From Acidimicrobiaceae bacterium (GTDB lineage: Bacteria > Actinomycetota > Acidimicrobiia > Acidimicrobiales > RAAP-2): DNA of 9,766 nucleotides. The first letter of the stretch is position 1. Each line of letters opens with the position of its first letter. Below, in pieces: positions 5,926 through 9,766 of the stretch. The translations under genes were made by a program, and so were the position numbers. The notes under the pieces were generated by a model. That model saw only the letters and a list, made by a program, of their open reading frames with translations. It did no database searches and was not told where the DNA came from. The DNA lies in contig PMAL01000075.1 of assembly GCA_003152555.1 (NCBI GenBank), positions 1-9,766 of the forward strand. The letters run 5' to 3'.

Positions 5926-6294
5926 GTGGGCACAAATAATAAGGACGCATTCAGAATCCACCTGGGCCTTTTTTTGGCCGAGTTATTGTGCGTCCCCGCG
6001 TTTGTCTTTGAATTAAAGCGCGCTCTGGGAGGAAACACCCTCTCGTGGGCCTACGTGTTCGAATGGCCAATTCTGGGTCTCTACGCCATTTATATGTGGC
6101 GAAAGTTGTTGGGTGAGGTACATCGAGAACAGCGAGGCGAACTCCGCGACGTCGACGTGGCGCACGCAACGCGCGTTGAAGAGGAGGACGATCCCCAACT
6201 AAAGGCGTGGAACGACTACCTCGCCACCCTGCACGCACTTCCTCCCACTGCGCCAACTAATCAGACAGGTGAGCCAGAAAACTTAGCTGACTGA
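5926..6294 (+). CDS. Small two-helix membrane protein of unknown function
   Basis: The only plus-strand gene: 122 residues from GTG 5926. It has two membrane segments, about 11-33 (ending FVFELKRAL) and 40-60 (AYVFEWPILGLYAIYMW), then a polar acidic tail (62-122) that includes DDPQLKAWNDYLATL (88-102). The pattern of an 'FEWP' helix followed by an acidic 'DP.L..(Y/W)N.YLA.L' tail is reminiscent of small actinobacterial membrane proteins of unknown role; I do not recognise a named family. An ATG at 5794 is in frame but would add about 44 hydrophilic residues read through the cupredoxin start and operator region, so the GTG is preferred. The gene diverges from the oxidase operon and its last 34 bp overlap the end of ctaG on the other strand. 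A T7 run (5969-5975) lies in the first helix. A role in the oxidase is suggested only by position. Confidence 0.62.
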   Translation: MGTNNKDAFRIHLGLFLAELLCVPAFVFELKRALGGNTLSWAYVFEWPILGLYAIYMWRKLLGEVHREQRGELRDVDVAHATRVEEEDDPQLKAWNDYLATLHALPPTAPTNQTGEPENLAD

Positions 6295-7121
6295 CGCTCG
6301 AGCGCGGCGAACAACGATCCGTCACGCATCACGAGACGGCGAATGATCACCACCAGGCACGGCACGGCCCAGAAATCACCGCAGACCCACAGGATCGCCG
6401 CGGCCAGTTGTTGTTGCTCAAAGGCCTGGGCCAATGTCGTCGCGTGCATGCCCATGCCGGGCATGTGGGCCATGCCGGGAATTGGCTTCATGACGCTGTA
6501 CCAAGCGGTCTTGGTAAATATTGCCATCGCCAACGCAAGGACCACCATCTCGAACATCGTGATGACGATCATGAACAACTGCAGGCGCAGCGCAACGCGA
6601 TTCTTTCGCGGCGGCGCGCTAATGAGAAAGTGAAAGAAGAAGAGACCCGACAGCAGAAAGGCCGGCTCCATTATCCAGTCCATCGCCCACGAATGTTCCA
6701 TGATTGCGTCAAAGGTTCGCGGCGTGTGCGCACTCACCATGACCACGTTGAGCACGATCGCCGCGGTAACGGGATGAATCAGCCATCGCGGCGCGTGCCA
6801 GGTGCGAGTGAGATACCACCAGCGAAGGAAGCGCCGGCGGTTGTGCCCGCCGAGCACCCACCAACTCGAACGCAACGTCGCCGAGCCAATAAGACCCATC
6901 GGCACGAGGAACATCACGATGATGTGACTGATCATGTGTATGGGCAGGCTCGTCATACCCTCGCGCGAGAATGACGAACCGGCGGCGAACCACAGGGCGC
7001 CCCAGGACAAGAGAGAAAGGACAAACTGCGCCAGTATTCGCCGGGACCGAGAGGGCCGGCGAAGCATCGCGACTATTGCCACTACCGCCCCGAGCATCGC
7101 GAGGATACCGGCTGGCGTCAC
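6261..7121 (-). CDS. ctaG: CtaG-family (caa3_CtaG) cytochrome oxidase assembly protein
   Basis: Multi-spanning membrane protein of the family needed for assembly of caa3/aa3 oxidases, probably in copper delivery to CuB; it is unrelated to the Cox11-type protein also called CtaG. The 286 residues give about seven helices. Family hallmarks are the first-half HMISHIIVMFLVP (62-74) with His62 and His66, PAFLLSGLFFFHFLIS (153-168), and the last-helix region QQLAAAILWV (237-246). Between the last two helices is a Met/His-rich loop, roughly 211-226, with five Met and two His (PGMAHMPGMGMH), suited to Cu(I) binding. The GTG start at 7121 is two bases after the stop of the SCO fusion gene; no clear Shine-Dalgarno, so coupling is likely. 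The 3' end overlaps the plus-strand gene by 34 bp, and no terminator hairpin is visible. Confidence 0.88.
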   Translation of the reverse strand: MTPAGILAMLGAVVAIVAMLRRPSRSRRILAQFVLSLLSWGALWFAAGSSFSREGMTSLPIHMISHIIVMFLVPMGLIGSATLRSSWWVLGGHNRRRFLRWWYLTRTWHAPRWLIHPVTAAIVLNVVMVSAHTPRTFDAIMEHSWAMDWIMEPAFLLSGLFFFHFLISAPPRKNRVALRLQLFMIVITMFEMVVLALAMAIFTKTAWYSVMKPIPGMAHMPGMGMHATTLAQAFEQQQLAAAILWVCGDFWAVPCLVVIIRRLVMRDGSLFAALERQSAKFSGSPV

Positions 7122-7123
7122 GG

Positions 7124-8863
7124 TTAGGCCAGACCCGTCCGATGCAGCAGGCTCACGAGTTCACTAGCGGCCGAATTCTGTCCCGACCAGCTTCCCGGCG
7201 GATCGTCGGCGATTATCCACTTGAGTTGTCCCTGGGGATTGATGATGAACATATAGTCCGAATGAATGCTCATGGCGTCCGACTTTGTTTGTATGACCGA
7301 AATTCCATACGACTTCCAAATCTTACGCAGGTGCGACAGTGCACCGGTGACGAAGTAGAAATCCTTGACGTTGCTCAGGTCGTGGATCTTGATGAAGTGG
7401 TGAAGGTACGGCAAGGTCCGGTAGTAAACGTCGGCCGTCACCGCCACCGTGTTGAGTTTCGCGTTGGGGGGTAATTCGGAACGCACCTGACGTAGTTGTC
7501 CGGCCAACAGTGGACAGTCGGTCCAGCAGACGGGGTCGAGGAACGTCAGCAACGTGTAGTAACCCTTATGACCCTCAAGCGAAAAGCTCTTCTTGAACTG
7601 GTCGGTCAGGGTAAACGACGGCGCGGGCGTATTGACGTGCTGGGCCGGACCGTCCTGGGCCAAGAACTGCGTCGGCTCCGGTGGCGAGACCGCCGAAGCC
7701 CAACTCATCGTCACGACCGAAAAGATGACCATGGCGGCGGCGAAGGACGCCAAAACCGCACCCGAACTACTGCGCAACTCTCGAGGTAGTCGACGAGGTA
7801 ATGGCACCTTGTGCACCAACGTGGGCATCGCGCAGAAGGCCAGGAGAGCCATCGGTACGAGCGAGTTGAGGTCGGTGGCGAGGCCGCCGAAGATCGCCGC
7901 ATCTTGAGCGACGAGCCAGAAGAAGACGCAGCCGGCAATCAACGTCCACACGGGCCAGCGCCACATCCGATCACTCGCCAGCCACAGTCCAACGGCGCAC
8001 CCGAGTAACCAGAGGATCACGACAATGTTGAATCCGCCGCCCATGCGACCGGCAAGGTCGCCCACGTTGCTGGCGATCGAAGCCAGCAGGTGCGGTTGCG
8101 GCGTCTCGGTCATGGTCTGGGTCATTGTCGTGAGCGCGTTGGCGTTGCCCCCATGCCAGAACCCCCGATCGGGCAGGCACTGCAGCACGGCGCCCAGGGC
8201 AACGACGACACTCAAGATCCGTAACGTGTAACGCGAAAAGTTCTGGCGAAATACGGATGGCGGCAGGGCCAGAAATACGCCCGCGATCACGTAGAAGAAG
8301 GTGGCGCCCGGCCAGCCAAACAGTATTGATCCTGCCGACTGAAAAATCCCGCCGGCGCCGTTGCCAATGAGCCAGATGAGCGCCGCCCAACCAACCGACA
8401 CGCCGGCGACCACGCGACCGACCTTGCCGTTGGACACGAGCAACACGATGCCAATGCCCACCTGCATCCACGCCGTTCCCACCGCCAGGGCAATCGGATG
8501 ATTGTTCCAGATCCCGATGCTTGCCAGCATGAGCGCGTGCAACCAACTGGGCGTGCCCAGGGACAACGGTTGCACGATGTCGCTGCCCAGACCGAGCGGC
8601 ATCGACGCCTGGAATTGCAACAGGCCGTCAAACAGCCAAATCGCACCGAAGGCCATGCGCAGGTACGTGCGGTTACGGGGTTCACTCAAACCGTCCGAAG
8701 AGAGATTGAACGTACTGGTACGTCGCAGCAAGGCGGAACCGATGACGAGCACCAGCGCGATGGCAATTATCCAGAACACACTCGTTATATATATGCTGTG
8801 TTTGAATATTGTGACTACGGTCGGGCTCGTCAGGTCAATCGGATTCGATCTGCCCATTGGCAC
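7124..8863 (-). CDS. Fusion: DoxX-like multi-helix membrane domain plus SCO1/SenC copper chaperone
   Basis: A 579-residue two-part protein. Residues 1-390 contain about ten membrane helices; segments such as LRMAFGAIWLFDGLLQFQ (68-85), WLHALML (107-113) and GGLATDLNSLVPMALLAF (326-343) resemble the DoxX/DoxD-like membrane domain of actinobacterial proteins. Residues 414-579 are a thioredoxin-fold SCO domain: PAPSFTLTDQ (413-422), DPVCWTDCPL (443-452) with the copper-binding Cys446-x3-Cys450, and His534 in SIHSDYMFIINPQG (532-545), the third ligand at the usual distance. SCO proteins load or reduce CuA of subunit II, so the target is probably CoxB encoded downstream. The start is GTG 8863, eight bases after AGGGG; an ATG two codons later is less well spaced. 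It lies 14 bp behind nusB. What the membrane part does (quinone oxidation, redox supply, anchor) is unknown. Confidence 0.87.
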   Translation of the reverse strand: MPMGRSNPIDLTSPTVVTIFKHSIYITSVFWIIAIALVLVIGSALLRRTSTFNLSSDGLSEPRNRTYLRMAFGAIWLFDGLLQFQASMPLGLGSDIVQPLSLGTPSWLHALMLASIGIWNNHPIALAVGTAWMQVGIGIVLLVSNGKVGRVVAGVSVGWAALIWLIGNGAGGIFQSAGSILFGWPGATFFYVIAGVFLALPPSVFRQNFSRYTLRILSVVVALGAVLQCLPDRGFWHGGNANALTTMTQTMTETPQPHLLASIASNVGDLAGRMGGGFNIVVILWLLGCAVGLWLASDRMWRWPVWTLIAGCVFFWLVAQDAAIFGGLATDLNSLVPMALLAFCAMPTLVHKVPLPRRLPRELRSSSGAVLASFAAAMVIFSVVTMSWASAVSPPEPTQFLAQDGPAQHVNTPAPSFTLTDQFKKSFSLEGHKGYYTLLTFLDPVCWTDCPLLAGQLRQVRSELPPNAKLNTVAVTADVYYRTLPYLHHFIKIHDLSNVKDFYFVTGALSHLRKIWKSYGISVIQTKSDAMSIHSDYMFIINPQGQLKWIIADDPPGSWSGQNSAASELVSLLHRTGLA

Positions 8864-8877
8864 TGCGATAACCCCTT

Positions 8878-9279
8878 TTAACGAAGAATCTTCTCAGCAA
8901 TCGACGATAACACCCCATTAACAAATGACCCCGAGCCGTCCGTTGAATAGACCTTGGCCAATTCCACCGCTTCATCAAGAATTACAGCGACCGGCGGCGC
9001 ATCGTCCATCAGCATCTCACCCACCGCGAGGGTCATGACGAGTCGGTCCACCAGGGCAATGCGCTCCAGCGGCCAATCGATCGCGAACGTTGAAATAAGT
9101 TCATTCGCTTCACCTTGATGCAGTGACGCCGAGGTCAGGATCTCAATCGTGTACTCGTCGGGGCGAAGCGCCAGTTCATTGAGTACGGCTTCGACGGATC
9201 GTTCCTTGATGCTGGCCTCATAGAAGATCTCCAGCGCGCGCTCGCGCGAATGATGACGCTTGGTGCCGTGCTCGCTCAA
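8878..9279 (-). CDS. nusB: Transcription antitermination factor NusB
   Basis: NusB binds boxA RNA with NusE (ribosomal protein S10) and promotes antitermination in rRNA operons. The 133-residue, all-helical protein is of normal length and has the expected blocks: RERALEIFYEAS (12-23), AIDWPLERIALVDRLVM (66-82), ILDEAVELAKVYS (100-112) and SFVNGVLSSIAEKI (118-131). The start appears to be TTG at 9279, one base after the efp stop codon (TAG, 9283-9281); no in-frame ATG or GTG lies before the first conserved block, so the TTG is the best choice despite a weak Shine-Dalgarno. The efp-nusB order is standard. Its stop codon is 14 bp from the SCO fusion gene, so nusB may share a transcript with oxidase-assembly genes. 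Confidence 0.95.
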   Translation of the reverse strand: MSEHGTKRHHSRERALEIFYEASIKERSVEAVLNELALRPDEYTIEILTSASLHQGEANELISTFAIDWPLERIALVDRLVMTLAVGEMLMDDAPPVAVILDEAVELAKVYSTDGSGSFVNGVLSSIAEKILR

Positions 9280-9280
9280 C

Positions 9281-9766
9281 CTACGCCCGCGTCATGTATT
9301 CGCCGGTACGGGTGTCAACCTTGATCGCTTCGCCCGGTCCCACGAATAGTGGCACCTGGACCACGAAGCCGGTTTCTAGCGTCGCCGACTTGCGCGCGCC
9401 CGACACTCGGTCGCCCTGAATGCCGGGCTCGGTTTGGGCGATGATGAGTTCTACTGAGGCGGGCAGTTCAACGCCAATCGTTTCATCGTTGAACTGAATC
9501 AGCATGGCCTTGCCGGTCTCTTTCAAGAAATGCGACGCTTCACCCAAGCTCTTTGACGAGACCGGCACCTGGTCGTACGTGACCTGGTCCATGAAGATGT
9601 AATCGTCGCCGTCGCGGTATAAGTACTGGGTGTCGCGCTTGTCAATGATCGCCTGCTCGAGTCGCTCACTGGAGTTGTAGGTTCGCTCAATGACGGCGCC
9701 GGTACGGGCGTTGCGCAATTTGGTGCGCACGAATGCGCCGCCCTTGCCCGGCTTCACGTGCTGGAA
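9281..9766 (-). CDS. efp: Translation elongation factor P (5' end outside the window)
   Basis: EF-P enters the ribosomal E site and relieves stalling at proline stretches. The window holds 161 codons; roughly the first 25-30 of the usual ~187 residues are missing at the right edge. The edge reads FQHVKPGKGGAFVRTKLRN: the lysine in the PGKG loop (codon 9745-9743) is the tip residue that is modified in some bacteria. Downstream segments also match EF-P, including YLYRDGDDYIFMD in domain II, VELPASVELII starting domain III, and the C-terminal signature IKVDTRTGEYMTRA. In-frame GTG 9757 lies inside the conserved loop and is not the start. The gene ends one base before nusB. No modification genes are visible in the window. 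Confidence 0.96.
   Translation of the reverse strand, partial: FQHVKPGKGGAFVRTKLRNARTGAVIERTYNSSERLEQAIIDKRDTQYLYRDGDDYIFMDQVTYDQVPVSSKSLGEASHFLKETGKAMLIQFNDETIGVELPASVELIIAQTEPGIQGDRVSGARKSATLETGFVVQVPLFVGPGEAIKVDTRTGEYMTRA

Noticed and set aside
5969..5975. T7 run flanked by GGCC on both sides, considered as terminator or frameshift site.
   Set aside because: The frame stays open through it and both helices of the protein are in one frame. GGCC arms are too short for a terminator.
9281..9757. efp starting at GTG 9757.
   Set aside because: The frame stays open to the window edge and upstream residues FQH fit the conserved EF-P loop, so the true start lies outside the window.

Overview
The window looks like chromosomal DNA from an actinobacterium (Actinomycetota). 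The two ends carry the block efp-nusB ... pyrR-pyrB-pyrC, a neighbourhood typical of that phylum, and pyrR is preceded by a PyrR-binding leader of the translational-repression type known from mycobacteria. GTG and TTG starts and 1-14 bp gene junctions are common. A placement near Acidimicrobiia is only a guess, from the moderate GC content and the style of the oxidase genes.

Layout (minus-strand transcription runs from high to low coordinates). 9766-8878: efp (5' end outside the window) and nusB. 8863-6261: a fusion of a DoxX-like membrane domain to a SCO1/SenC copper-chaperone domain, then a CtaG-family assembly protein; both sit so close behind nusB that they probably share its transcript. 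5926-6294: the only plus-strand gene, a two-helix membrane protein of unknown function whose 3' end overlaps the 3' end of ctaG. 5820-5925: a divergent control region with a cluster of TTCACG/CGTGAA half-sites at 10-bp steps. 5819-1708: a four-gene terminal-oxidase operon (cupredoxin, coxB/CuA subunit II, coxA/subunit I, coxC/subunit III). 1673-1632: PyrR-binding hairpin. 1631-1: pyrR, pyrB and the first 46 codons of pyrC, linked by overlaps. No gap between genes exceeds about 110 bases.

How the genes work together: CoxA, CoxB and CoxC form an A-type heme-copper oxygen reductase that takes electrons through CuA to the heme a/a3-CuB centre. The SCO fusion and CtaG would load copper into CuA and CuB. 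The leading cupredoxin is probably an electron donor, accessory subunit or copper handler, although its copper site is incomplete by family standards. The pyr genes make pyrimidines and have their own UMP-responsive leader, so they can be controlled separately from the oxidase.

Most unusual points: an oxidase module placed inside the efp-nusB/pyr neighbourhood; a subunit I in which the usual K-channel lysine aligns with Phe and a nearby Glu is present; a cupredoxin with a CuA-like Cys-x3-Cys but no downstream His; the DoxX-like/SCO fusion; His- or Met-rich tracts in CoxC and CtaG; and a jump in GC content at the oxidase/pyr boundary. No RNA genes, insertion sequences, CRISPR arrays or convincing rho-independent terminators were seen.
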